Assembly: GCA_025267735.1 (NCBI GenBank)
Contig: CM046311.1
Location: 32,650,895 to 32,714,894, forward strand
Reading direction: 5' to 3'
From: Mactra quadrangularis
Taxonomy: Eukaryota > Mollusca > Bivalvia > Venerida > Mactridae
Length of the DNA: 64,000 bases
Each line of letters starts with the position of its first letter. The stretch's first letter is position 1. The position numbers and the translations under genes are program-made. The notes under the pieces were generated by a model. It did not search any database and was not told the origin of the DNA. It saw only the letters and a program-made list of their open reading frames with translations. Below, piece after piece: positions 33,701-38,099 of this stretch.

Positions 33701-36042
33701 AGGTAAAATGATTAATAAAACATGTTTTTATTTACAGCAGAAAGATGTCAGTCGAACACAAAATTCACATTCGAAAATGGGCCCTGTTTGTTCACTCACC
33801 AGGCCCTTATTGTTTATTTATTGTTCAAAATGTACCCGTCAAAACATTTTCCAAACAATCAGCTTTAACATGATGCATAATATCACATGTTTTGTATAAA
33901 TTATGGCTTAAAATGAGACTCGGTAAACAGCATGTTTTCGCACATTTCAATGAAAAAATCAAACCAAACTGTAGTCGGGCGATCTTACAAACTTGATATA
34001 TAAACATATACAGTTTGACCAGAAATTATTGAGAATAAGAAACTTTCTCATTTTCAAAGGAAATGAAATTAAACAGAGAAAAGTGAAAATCAAACTTAAT
34101 AGCACTTACCTCAAGCTTCAAAATCATACAGTTTTTAATATTTTGTATGGTCTCCTTTGGCTTGTATACAAGCTTCGATTCGTCGTGGCATGCTATTTAA
34201 CAAAGAAGTTAGAAAATCATGGCTCATACTGTCCCAATATCTGACCACCTCTGCTTTCATATCATGTATATTTGTCAAATTTTTTTGGTTAATACTTTCC
34301 TTCATACATCCCCAGATGTTTTCAATTGGGTTATTCTTTGGTTAGTCTGATTTTGTGATTTGGTTGGTAAATTAATTAAAAATACGTGTATTTATTCGTA
34401 GCAAAAGGATGTCACTCAAACCGAAATGTACGTCCAAAAATAGGGCTACTTTTTACACTCGTCTTGCTGTTATTCTTTTACGAAAAGTAAAAATCGACCT
34501 GTCTAAACATTTTCTTATGTATCAGCTTTAAAATGATGCATAATATCACGTGTTTTGTCTTAATTTTGGTTTAAAATAAGACTCGGTAAATAGCATGTAT
34601 ATACACTTTTTTATTGAAAATATCGAACCGATCAACAGACGCAGCAGAAAGATTGATTCTGTTGTTGTTTAGGATCGTTCCTTCTGCTGTGTCTGCTGTG
34701 TCTGCTGTGTCTGCTGAGTCTGCCAACTTTACGTTCATTAAGATTTGCTGAAAAATATATGCTGGTTAACCTTATTCGAAATTGTTGTAGATTTCGTGAT
34801 TATAGACCCTAAGTTACTTACATTTTCAACCTTTGAGTGTAATTTTTTATCAAATAATTTACAATGTTTTATTAGGTTGAATATTGCCAATGGTTCAACT
34901 TCTTCTGGTCCGACTGCATCAACGATTTCAGAATTTGCGCTGTACATTTTAGCAAGAACCCACCAATAGGATGAAGGTTTTATCTGATCTTTTGTACTAC
35001 AATTTATCCATTTCTTGCAATTACACCAACTAAAATGAAAATGGAATGAACATACTTGTAATAAGTTGTGAATCTGTTTAAACAAAGTGTAAATAAGATA
35101 AAATTGAAACAATATATTTGTTTCAATTCACGATTTCATATAAGATAAATAGAACACCGTATTTAAAAAAAGAACACACTAGTTTAATTGTTTCGAAACC
35201 AAATCTGAGTTGGCCTAATATTTTTTATTTAATCCCTAGTGTGTAGTAAATCTAAAATTAAACGATACGCTTGAACTACGCCGCGTTAATTTTGTTGAAA
35301 ATATTAAAGCGTAAAAAATGGTTTTAAACTCGATTGTAAACTCTGAAACGAGGAAAGATTTACTGTTCCAAATAATATTTGTCGAATTAGTCTGAAAAAA
35401 TACAGGTATATAATGTGAAGAAGAAAAATAATAATTTATTTTTGAATCCAAACCAATAGACCCGTTTGAACATACAAATGCATTTCATAAAATATAAAAT
35501 CACATAGCGACAAAATATATATTAATAAGCATTAATATACAACTGTAAAAATGACCACAATATACGCTATTGACAGATTGTTACGTAACATGTTCTAGGT
35601 GAAACATTGGACAAAACATATTTTGAGAACCCAATCATCATTTTACATGGTGATAAACTGATATCTAAATAAAACTAAATTTGTTTTTTCTTAAGATAAA
35701 AATACAATTAAATGGCTACCTGTATTCAAAATTATCTAATTGTTCCTCAAATATTTTTTCACAAGTTGCACAGCTGTTATTATTAAGGACCCATTTTATT
35801 GTAGGTGAACCTTTCCTGTGTGAATGCAGTTTCCTCACTTCTCCTTTTACTGTAACTTTCATCATTAATTCTTTAAAATGTTCCACTTCATGAGGTCCGT
35901 GCATATTATCTAATCTTTGAGAAAAATGTTCTGTTTTACTTTTAATAAATTTAATTGAACCATCTCGGGCTTCCTTGAGACCAAGTACTGCTTTGGCCCA
36001 GTTTGAAAACTCCTCCTCAAATTTGTCTTCATGTTGCGACAT
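667..36042 (-). CDS. CXorf38-like protein with long C-terminal coiled coil (multi-exon gene, 3' end outside window)
   Basis: Gene-level entry. Exons read from the minus strand: 36042-35720, 35029-34822, 20437-20303, 17257-17090, 7564-7490, 6754-6725, 5469-5386, 4856-4773, 2888-2805, 1904-1821, 1567-1484, 741-667. The first junction is phase 2; all later junctions are phase 0, and each exon has AG/GT borders. The spliced part is 1434 nt (478 codons) with no stop. The N-terminal ~220 residues resemble the vertebrate CXorf38 family (DUF4559-type): an aromatic NW start, CxxC, a WCNCKKW cluster, GPEEVEPLAIFNLIKHC and LRHRLMHS, in that order. The rest is charged coiled coil. Function is unknown. 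The RHRLMH motif fits the R-x4-6-H signature of HEPN domains, so an RNA-related role is possible but is inference. The large introns are almost wholly mobile DNA. Exons between those listed may have been missed. Confidence 0.7.
807..1010 (+). repeat. tRNA-derived SINE (best-preserved head of the family in this gene)
   Basis: An A-box-like TAGCTCAGTCGGTAGCA and, about 45 bases on, a B-box-like AGTTCGAATCC give a tRNA-like pol III promoter. The arms do not fold into a standard cloverleaf, so this is a SINE head, not a tRNA gene. The body continues with a TTGGATTGATTATGCG segment also seen near 2490. Diverged copies of the same head lie next to the other duplicated exons. Confidence 0.6.
1011..1483. 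other. intron sequence of the exon-duplication unit
   Basis: No gene is seen. Parts (GTCGATCGATTGTGAGAAGT and following) recur near 2630, so this is duplicated intron between exon copies. Confidence 0.45.
1484..1567 (-). CDS. 28-residue coiled-coil exon, copy e
   Basis: Eighty-four nucleotides in phase 0 between a GTTCAG acceptor and a GTATGTATA donor. The peptide starts VDTLDSKLQHEIKKN and is nearly identical to the exon at 1821-1904 (K/M difference near the end). The intron around it is also almost identical to that around 1821, showing a recent local duplication. Positions 1, 4, 8, 15 and 22 of the repeat follow an a/d heptad pattern. Confidence 0.75.
1632..1735 (+). repeat. degenerate tRNA-derived SINE head
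   Basis: CCCGGTTCGATCAGTGTGTGG and AAGTTCAATTTCTACGC occupy the places of the A and B boxes of the element at 807. It sits at the same distance from its exon as the other copies, so it was probably duplicated with the exon. Confidence 0.45.
1821..1904 (-). CDS. 28-residue coiled-coil exon, copy d
   Basis: Eighty-four nucleotides in phase 0, acceptor GTTCAG, donor GTATGTATAC. The peptide starts VDTLDSKLQHEIKKN. It lies only 253 bp from copy e, and the two exons with their flanks are near-identical, which makes this the youngest pair of the array. Confidence 0.75.
1971..2070 (+). repeat. degenerate tRNA-derived SINE head
   Basis: Near-identical to the remnant at 1632-1735 in sequence and in position relative to its exon. 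It is therefore a co-duplicated copy and not an independent insertion. Confidence 0.45.
2071..2804. other. intron with a truncated exon-flank remnant near 2434
   Basis: ATATATACATTGTTCT at about 2427-2442 matches the donor end of the 84-nt exon family, then breaks off into TAGAATTCAGCTG. This looks like a deleted sixth copy of the duplicated unit. The rest repeats intron sequence seen at 900-1140. Confidence 0.45.
2805..2888 (-). CDS. 28-residue coiled-coil exon, copy c, with a transposon against its acceptor
   Basis: Eighty-four nucleotides in phase 0; the peptide starts IHALKLKLQHETKKN. The donor GTATGTAGTC is good. The acceptor is ATTTCAG, but only about six bases upstream of its AG the sequence becomes the end of the 1.3-kb transposon at 2897-4221. 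The native polypyrimidine tract and branch region have therefore been displaced. The exon itself is open. Confidence 0.7.
2897..4221. mobile_element. 1.3-kb non-autonomous DNA transposon with TA target duplication
   Basis: The ends are inverted copies of CTGTATAGCGGGT.ATT.CTGCGG. TA flanks both sides (2895-2896 and 4222-4223). Paralogous introns in the array show the unoccupied form (TCTGAAATATAAAC near 742), so removing the element and one TA restores the empty site. TA duplication suggests Tc1/mariner-type mobilisation. No transposase frame is visible inside. It sits immediately upstream of the acceptor of exon 2805-2888. Confidence 0.8.
4222..4772. other. intron with a degenerate SINE head (about 4268-4345)
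   Basis: AGCTAGCTAAATGGGTAGA and TTGTTCGATTCCCAAG mark decayed A and B boxes of the SINE co-duplicated with the exons. The remainder is AT-rich intron with no frame. Confidence 0.4.
4773..4856 (-). CDS. 28-residue coiled-coil exon, copy b
   Basis: Eighty-four nucleotides in phase 0, acceptor ATTCAG, donor GTATGTATTC. The peptide starts IDALELKLQQEIKKN and keeps the heptad spacing of hydrophobics (I1, L4, L8, F22, L25). The surrounding intron matches the units at 5386 and 1821. Confidence 0.75.
4915..5015 (+). repeat. degenerate tRNA-derived SINE head
   Basis: CCACCAGGACCAGTGGGTAAC and AAATTTCAATTCCCACGCGAG correspond to A- and B-box regions of the family. It is placed as in the other exon units and followed by the shared CATTCTTTCATGGAGCA segment. 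Confidence 0.45.
5386..5469 (-). CDS. 28-residue coiled-coil exon, copy a
   Basis: Eighty-four nucleotides in phase 0 between a CATTCAG acceptor and a GTATGTAC donor. The peptide starts IDALELKLQHEMKKN. It is the first of the five 84-nt paralogues in transcript order. The exon length of exactly four heptads means any number of copies can be added without breaking the coiled-coil register or the reading frame. Confidence 0.75.
5533..5840 (+). repeat. SINE head remnant and SINE body
   Basis: CACCCGGCTAGCTGAGCGGGT followed by TTGATTCCAGGGCGAG is a shortened tRNA-like head. Further on, CGGGAGTATGTGCCTAGCAA and a GGAACGGTTATTAGGTTGCC stretch recur near 36640-36720 and, diverged, near 50130-50200. 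This marks the body of the same SINE family. Confidence 0.45.
6238..6672 (+). repeat. three tandem ~160-bp units of a dispersed repeat
   Basis: The units share TCATGCTGGAGTTATGCAAC, TTTGACCT, GACATGTGTGAAGTTTCAAG and CCTTCAGTAGTT. Starts lie near 6240, 6410 and 6572. The array ends at GTGTTACGCCGACGCGGACGC. Repeats of this form are common in bivalve genomes (my recollection, unchecked). It is non-coding. Confidence 0.6.
6725..6754 (-). CDS. 30-nt coiled-coil microexon
   Basis: Ten codons (ELERRTKEYQ) in phase 0 between a TTTTTATGTTGTAG acceptor and a GTATTC donor. The charged composition and phase match the neighbouring coiled-coil exons. So short an exon is less certain than the 84-nt copies, but both borders and the frame agree. 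Confidence 0.5.
7490..7564 (-). CDS. 75-nt coiled-coil exon
   Basis: Twenty-five codons in phase 0 between a TTACTTAAATCAG acceptor and a GTTTGA donor. The peptide begins EERKKSAECEKKHITKYEEL. It is highly charged and fits the start of the coiled-coil region following exon 17090-17257. It is not clearly related to the 28-residue family. Confidence 0.6.
7565..11330. other. large intron, mostly unidentified AT-rich sequence
   Basis: No exon with both splice borders could be recognised. An open stretch at 9103-9318 on the plus strand has no recognisable domain and a poly-G run; I do not call it a gene. A hairpin at 10217-10305 is entered separately. Confidence 0.4.
10217..10305. repeat. imperfect inverted repeat (~25-bp arms)
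   Basis: GGGCACGTTTCACAAGGC at 10217 pairs with the inverted form GCCTTGTGGAACATGCCCC ending at 10305. The pairing continues inward through GCGAGTGCTAT / ATAGC..GCGC. It is likely a MITE remnant or the end of one. Confidence 0.5.
11331..13760. repeat. three diverged ~200-bp repeats bordered by ATGCAAAT octamers
   Basis: Copies lie near 11345-11560 and 11870-12060 (plus) and 13560-13745 (inverted). They share ATTTGCATAAT, TAACACAATAACCAA, CCCATGTTT-like, and TCAGATCATTTAAATATGCA segments. The inverted third copy makes the outer pair a possible long, decayed inverted-repeat element. No coding frame lies between them. Confidence 0.5.
13761..14222. other. AT-rich intron, nothing recognised
   Basis: No frame, splice-bounded exon or repeat border is seen. 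Confidence 0.35.
14223..14385. repeat. two short hairpin-forming tandem repeats
   Basis: GTCCTGAACAG...ACTGTTAACC.GACAT occurs twice in tandem (about 14223-14304). CCCAAAGGTGTCGAAACATC followed by ACCTTTAAAGGG occurs twice (about 14309-14385). Each copy of the second unit is self-complementary (CCAAAGGTG with CACCTTT..GG). Confidence 0.6.
14536..14905 (-). pseudogene. C-terminal fragment of a CR1/L2-like LINE reverse transcriptase
   Basis: On the minus strand the end of a LINE ORF2 is readable: YLTEILRK, LRSAKSKDLNSLVP, KKKTFSDRRFSTVGPML, then a TAG, then NLPDDIKLSPTLDVFKKRLK and a stop near 14540. The LPDDI..FKKRLKT tail is typical of CR1, L2 and Jockey-group elements. The catalytic RT part is missing, and the in-frame stop plus 5' truncation make it dead. 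The overlapping plus-strand frame is a shadow. Confidence 0.7.
14985..15660. repeat. degenerate GTT/TTG-rich simple repeat
   Basis: GTTGTT, TTGTTGCTGTTG and TTTTAGTTG recur throughout with interruptions. This is low-complexity DNA without reading-frame conservation. Confidence 0.75.
15680..15990. repeat. array of palindromic ~20-bp units (TATCTCGTNATNACGAGT)
   Basis: About fifteen units alternate ATCTCGTAATTACGAGTTA and ATCTCGTTATAACGAGATA forms. Each unit is itself a near-perfect palindrome, so the array can form serial cruciforms. Confidence 0.75.
15991..17089. other. intron, nothing recognised
   Basis: An open frame at 16374-16655 (plus) has no domain and no splice context. It is not called. 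Confidence 0.35.
17090..17257 (-). CDS. exon linking the CXorf38-like domain to the coiled coil
   Basis: One hundred sixty-eight nucleotides (56 codons) in phase 0 at both ends, acceptor TTTATTTTAG, donor GTACAC. The peptide begins LETSTLVLYDENGEYSKQIK and contains QQQDKSLNADFK. It has no recognised domain. It can be joined in frame to exon 20303-20437 upstream and exon 7490-7564 downstream. Confidence 0.65.
17639..20172. mobile_element. 2.5-kb inverted-repeat element with CGTACGG palindromes
   Basis: The left end AAGCCTCAGTTCCATAAA and the inverted right end AAGCTACAGTCCCATAAA match at 15 of 18 positions, and homology extends inward as (C)CCGTACG..-rich sequence. Both subterminal parts (17670-18230 and 20040-20150) carry many CCGTACGG, CGTACGGG and CGCACGG motifs, unlike the AT-rich middle. 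No transposase is visible. It occupies most of intron 3. Target duplication is unclear (possibly TAA or TTA). Confidence 0.6.
20303..20437 (-). CDS. exon 3: end of the CXorf38-like domain with R-x4-H motif
   Basis: One hundred thirty-five nucleotides (45 codons), phase 0 at both ends, acceptor TTTTGTTGCAG, donor GTATGA. The peptide begins LVQLRHRLMHSANDRL and contains DIIKQFLKEVE. It aligns in order with the CXorf38 family segment that has a basic residue and MHS before a helical FL.E. end. RHRLMH matches the R-x4-H HEPN signature; catalytic activity is not shown. Confidence 0.8.
20438..22144. other. intron 2 outside the large element, nothing recognised
   Basis: AT-rich sequence. No exon, tRNA head or inverted repeat was found by eye. 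Confidence 0.4.
22145..22152. repeat. left target-site duplication AAGATTTG
   Basis: The same eight bases follow the right terminus at 34740-34747, directly next to the inverted repeat on both sides. Confidence 0.75.
22153..22212 (+). repeat. left terminal inverted repeat
   Basis: Starts ATGAACGTAAAGTTGGCGGA, followed by three AGCAGACAC units and CAGAAGGA. It matches the inverse of 34679-34739. Just inside, CTGTGTCTGCTGG forms a local hairpin with the CAGACACAG units. Confidence 0.8.
22286..22480. repeat. 39-bp tandem repeat, about five units
   Basis: The unit GCAGAAGGATTGAATTATA + CAGAAAGATGTGTCTGTTG repeats every 39 bp. Because 39 is a multiple of three, an open frame of 13-residue repeats results (22286-22558, plus). 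I regard this as a by-product, not a gene. Confidence 0.75.
22444..22833. repeat. near-identical 195-bp tandem duplication
   Basis: GGCAGAAGGGTTGAATTATA starts at 22444 and again at 22639, and the following ~190 bp are almost identical (one difference noticed, AAATAG versus AAACAG). It joins the 39-bp array to the first ~395-bp monomer. Confidence 0.8.
22824..26862 (+). repeat. left arm: array of two alternating ~395-bp monomers
   Basis: GACATCCTTCTGCT marks monomer starts near 22824, 23217, 23612, 24009, 24407, 24803, 25198, 25592, 25987 and 26456, spaced 393-398 bp. Type A continues GTTAATAAAACATG and has TTGGTATATAGATGTGCGAT. Type B continues ACAAATAAATACACG and has TTGGTGTATAAATGAGTGAA. 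Types A and B are themselves homologous (GTTCGGTT..TTTTCA, ACCGAGTNTTATTTTAA, GTGATATTATGCA). They strictly alternate except at a deletion near 26070, giving a ~790-bp higher-order unit. Confidence 0.9.
26950..28440 (+). pseudogene. I-like LINE fragment: RT end, RNase H and ORF2 C-terminus (decayed)
   Basis: Readable pieces on the plus strand: KFWARAQT; then YTDDSK, IYTAEMLAID, SDSLSSL and PAHVDIAGNEIVDKAAKEG, which are the four acidic blocks of an RNase H domain; then near 28240 a C-terminal EHFLFTCTK tail. There are several frameshifts and stops. The order matches I-clade/Nimb-type LINE ORF2 ends. A MITE at 27817-28174 interrupts it. Confidence 0.7.
27817..28174. mobile_element. ~358-bp MITE, PIF/Harbinger-like
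   Basis: GGGACTTTAGTCAGTTAT at the left is matched inverted at the right (ATAACTGACTAAAGTCCC). TTA occurs directly outside both ends. A TTA duplication with GG-starting ends fits PIF/Harbinger MITEs. It is inserted in the LINE fragment above. Confidence 0.7.
28441..29270. other. AT-rich core of the large element, nothing recognised
   Basis: No frame or repeat border was recognised here. Confidence 0.35.
29272..29345. repeat. AATTACCCCGG hairpin repeat, copy 1
   Basis: GATCCAATTACCCCGG is followed after a short loop by CCGGGGTAGTTACTTG and later GGATCCC. The two arms are complementary. A second copy in the same orientation lies at 31262-31340, about 2 kb away, with the LINE fragment 29480-30210 between them. 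Confidence 0.55.
29480..30210 (+). pseudogene. I-like LINE fragment, second copy: RT C-terminus and RNase H start
   Basis: LYKSLIRSKIEYGAEIY, QLQRLNIIQN and LLEAEAGVMPL form the end of the RT. KVYLDGPK (expected YTDGSK, so the catalytic Asp context is altered) and IYTAEMVAIDSSMGW start the RNase H. It is homologous to 26950-27450, is frame-broken near 29830, and ends abruptly near 30210. Confidence 0.65.
30211..31261. other. AT-rich core sequence, nothing recognised
   Basis: A TAAGGGAGACAACTC ... TTATTTCCCTTA pair near 30632-30690 hints at a tiny MITE. TGTGGCGGGAAAATATAATG near 30737 recurs at about 43510. Otherwise nothing was seen. Confidence 0.35.
31262..31340. repeat. AATTACCCCGG hairpin repeat, copy 2
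   Basis: AGATCCAATTACCCCGG, loop, then CCGGGGTAATCATACTC and GGATCCC, matching copy 1 in order and orientation. Confidence 0.55.
31450..31755 (+). repeat. tRNA-derived SINE, apparently complete
   Basis: The head has A-box TAGCGCAGTTGGTAGCGCG and B-box GGTTCGAATCC, closing with CACCCGGGGAGG. The anticodon arm has an over-long loop, so it is not a working tRNA gene. The body includes GTGAGTACTGGTTATAGAC and CCAGGAAAGCAAGG. The tail is GACGCCGTGAAATGACC ... GGCGTTAAATCCAATAAAC followed by AAACAAA. The GAGTACTGG..CCAGGAAAG core resembles the Meta domain of metazoan MetaSINEs (recollection, unchecked). Confidence 0.75.
31850..34640 (-). repeat. right arm: inverted array of the A/B ~395-bp monomers
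   Basis: A short stub at 31850-32015 is in the left-arm orientation. From about 32018 the monomers are inverted, with GCAGAAGGATGTCA starts near 32151, 32548, 32944, 33340, 33737 and 34401. The first four spacings are 396-397 bp; the last is enlarged and rearranged by the Tc1 insertion. A and B types alternate as in the left arm. The array ends at 34630 and passes into the right TIR. Confidence 0.85.
34010..34346 (-). pseudogene. Tc1/mariner transposase C-terminal fragment
   Basis: On the minus strand the frame reads NNPIENIWGCMKESI, KAEVVRYWDSMSHDFL and SMPRRIEACIQAKGDHTKY, stop at 34135-34137. NPIENIWG is the conserved third-acidic-residue block of Tc1 DDE transposases. Only the end of the transposase and one terminus (CAGTTTGACCAGAAATTATT) remain. 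The insertion sits in a B monomer with loss of part of the monomer. Confidence 0.75.
34679..34739 (-). repeat. right terminal inverted repeat
   Basis: Inverse of 22153-22212 with one substitution (GGCAG for GGCGG) and one extra terminal base. It is followed by the AAGATTTG duplication. Confidence 0.8.
34740..34747. repeat. right target-site duplication AAGATTTG
   Basis: Matches 22145-22152. It lies 72 bases from the GT donor of exon 34822-35029. Confidence 0.75.
34822..35029 (-). CDS. exon 2 of the CXorf38-like gene
   Basis: Two hundred eight nucleotides, entered in phase 2 and left in phase 0, acceptor CATTTTAG, donor GTAAGTAAC. The frame gives WCNCKKWINCSTKDQ, SSYWWVLAKMYSA and GPEEVEPLAIFNLIKHC. 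The Cys/Trp cluster with CATC in exon 1 could bind a metal (inference). The order W..C..W, YW.VAK, GPEE..A...LI..C follows the CXorf38 family as I remember it. Confidence 0.85.
35030..35719. other. intron 1, nothing recognised
   Basis: AT-rich with no repeat border noticed. It is the only small intron of the N-terminal part. Confidence 0.5.
35720..36042 (-). CDS. exon 1 of the CXorf38-like gene (start codon)
   Basis: Three hundred twenty-three nucleotides from ATG at 36042 to a GTAGCC donor, leaving phase 2. An in-frame TAA lies four codons upstream of the ATG, supporting the start. The peptide begins MSQHEDKFEEEFSNWAKAVL and includes SHRKGSPTIKW and CATCEKIFEEQ. The NW.KA...L start and CxxC match the beginning of CXorf38-family proteins. 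Confidence 0.85.
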
Positions 36043-36104
36043 TTTATCTTCACTTTAACCAGTCAAGTCTGTTGAATATGATAACATATTACCAGATTAT
36101 ATTA

Positions 36105-36118
36105 TGTTTTATATAAGA
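36105..36118 (-). promoter_or_regulatory. possible TATA box of the CXorf38-like gene
   Basis: TATATAAAAC on the minus strand, about 65-75 bases upstream of the ATG at 36042. The region is AT-rich, so this may be chance. Confidence 0.25.
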
Positions 36119-37472
36119 ATATATTGGAATAAGATAAATTGTGGTTATGTGTTTGTGTTACGTTTTCTAAAATAATTAGTTTGATGGGAAATAAGTCAAT
36201 GTTCAATGTCAACATGTAAAACACTTCTAAACTTCTTATATTTTGCTCTCATCTCCTGCGCATCGTTATAGTTTGTTATAAAAACAAAAATTATTTTGGT
36301 ATAATAATACTACAGCTCCGCTGGCATATTCGCCAGAGGAAAATACAACAGAATGAAGTCTGGGTTAAAATGCAATTTGCAAATTCTTTCCGGTATAATA
36401 ACTTATAATAAGCTTTTTCATCTCCACAATATTCGTAATCAATTTATCATCATATCATTGTTTATCACCAGCATGTATAATTTGAATTATCAATAAATAT
36501 TGGTGTTGGGTTCACACGGTCAAATGTCCAGATTACAAGTTTCACAATTGTAAACATGTCCGCCATTATGTTTAATTTGAAGTATCCATTTTCCCTCCTA
36601 CCACTCATTCCTTATGCATGAAGGGCAGCTGTCAGTCATTGACGGAAGTATGTGCCTAGTAACATGTTAACAGCTAAATTCTTCTCAGGAACGATGAGTA
36701 GGTTGACTAACCGCCGTGATATGTTCTATACACTGTGTTGCTAAGCATTGTGCTTACAGACTTGTCTGTCCGATACTATGCTAAGCATAATGGGAAAAGG
36801 TTTATGTACCTGTAAACGCGTGGCAATTTTTACGTTCTAACAATTTCCCCTTTCAACTGTACTGAACAAATTGAATACTTTTTTTGTGACTACTCAGTAT
36901 AATATTGGTATTTAATATGTATGTACGTTAAATTAAACTTTAAAACTTTCCCTTTACCTCTTTGTTAATGTCTTTACATGAACATCTGTAATTCTTGAAA
37001 CAAATCAAAGTACTGACAGTACTGATGGAACGGTGCTTCTGAAATGGTAAAACACTGAACATGATGTTTATAAGAAGTCTTTAAGAACCTAAAACAAAAT
37101 AAAGGTACTTTGAACTAAGAAAGAACATGTTTACTATAAAATGCATGGCACGTGCTCACTAAGAATAATATTGTAAAGTTTGAAGTTTAAATTCAAAATG
37201 CATGCCTAGATCTTAATTTATCGGTTGTCCCATTATGATTGAAAAAAAATCAAATATATAAAGACATGAAAATGTTACAAGGAATGGAAAGCAACTTAAT
37301 GAATTGATTGATTCAAATATTTAAAATCTAATGGTGCTGGTCTATAACGGCGTAAAGCCTCTAAATTTAGTGACCAACGAAACATATTACTTTACATATT
37401 ACTCACTTACGAATATGTTTACAAATATATTAACGATACAAAATTTGTGTTTTAAATAATGATATTTAAAAC
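36119..37472. other. upstream flank with a SINE body fragment
   Basis: GACGGAAGTATGTGCCTAGT and GGAACGATGAGTAGGTTGAC (about 36640-36715) match the SINE body near 5740-5820. The rest is AT-rich without a frame. Confidence 0.4.
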
Positions 37473-37612
37473 CTAGCCAGCATTTCACATCGCACCCATG
37501 TCGGGCCTATCTGAACTTTCAAGTCAGGCCGACATCGGCATCTACATCGGGCTTATGTAGAAAATGATCGGGCCGATGTCGCTTATCCGATATCCAGCCA
37601 ACTATGTACCAC
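37473..37612. mobile_element. ~140-bp MITE related to the block at 1-228
   Basis: Ends AGCCAGCAT and the inverse (CCAGCCAAC) enclose alternating ATGTCGGGCC and GGCCGACATC motifs. Confidence 0.55.
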
Positions 37613-38099
37613 CTTGCAGCCGATGTAGTTTTACTATTTTTTTTTAGTAAAATGCATTTTTTCAATCAATTTCATATGTTTCCTCTTGAAATAAAAGGTA
37701 TATTTTATTATATGCTTTCCATTGGAATTCCGGTATTTATCGGTGAAATAAAAATCGATATTTCACTGTTTTGAAACAATGAAAATATATTTATTTTTTA
37801 CTGTTTTTATCCACGGACAGTAGATCGATTGACGGACTACTTTTTCAACCGTAAATCGATATTCATACGAATATTAATTATACAGTATTACAAATCATAA
37901 GTCAAAATGCAAGTAATGTGCATTATATGTAAAACTACCCAACTAGGCAAATTAATACTGGCACGTTATATGACGTGATTGAACTAAATGAGAAATTATT
38001 ATAAATATCACAGTCACATCAGCAAATTTTCTCCGTTAGTATTTAATTTTATAAGCTAAGTAGGAAGGTTTAAATCCATAATTATTCTTGGATATGAAG
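37613..38099. repeat. AT-rich flank with a dispersed segment shared with 49.6 kb
   Basis: ATTTATCGGTGAAATAAAAA..CACTGTTTTGAAACAATG (about 37736-37790) recurs at about 49628-49680. No frame. Confidence 0.5.

Larger units (their letters stand above)
22153..34739. mobile_element. 12.6-kb terminal-inverted-repeat element with satellite arms
   Basis: The termini ATGAACGTAAAGTTGGC (left) and its inverse (right) match over about 60 bp with one substitution and one end base, and are flanked by an 8-bp duplication. Layout: TIR with (CAGACACAG)n, 39-bp repeats, a 195-bp duplication, a left arm of ~395-bp monomers, a core of LINE fragments, a SINE, then an inverted right arm and TIR. An 8-bp duplication is known for hAT, P and some other superfamilies, but the terminus does not start with the usual hAT CAG, so I leave it unassigned. 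No transposase is visible. It is non-autonomous or has lost its genes. Confidence 0.75.

Noticed and set aside
24112..34007. Repeated ~60-codon frames in the satellite monomers (both arms)
   Set aside because: They follow from DNA repetition of the 395-bp units; no start context, domain or frame-preserving substitutions were seen.
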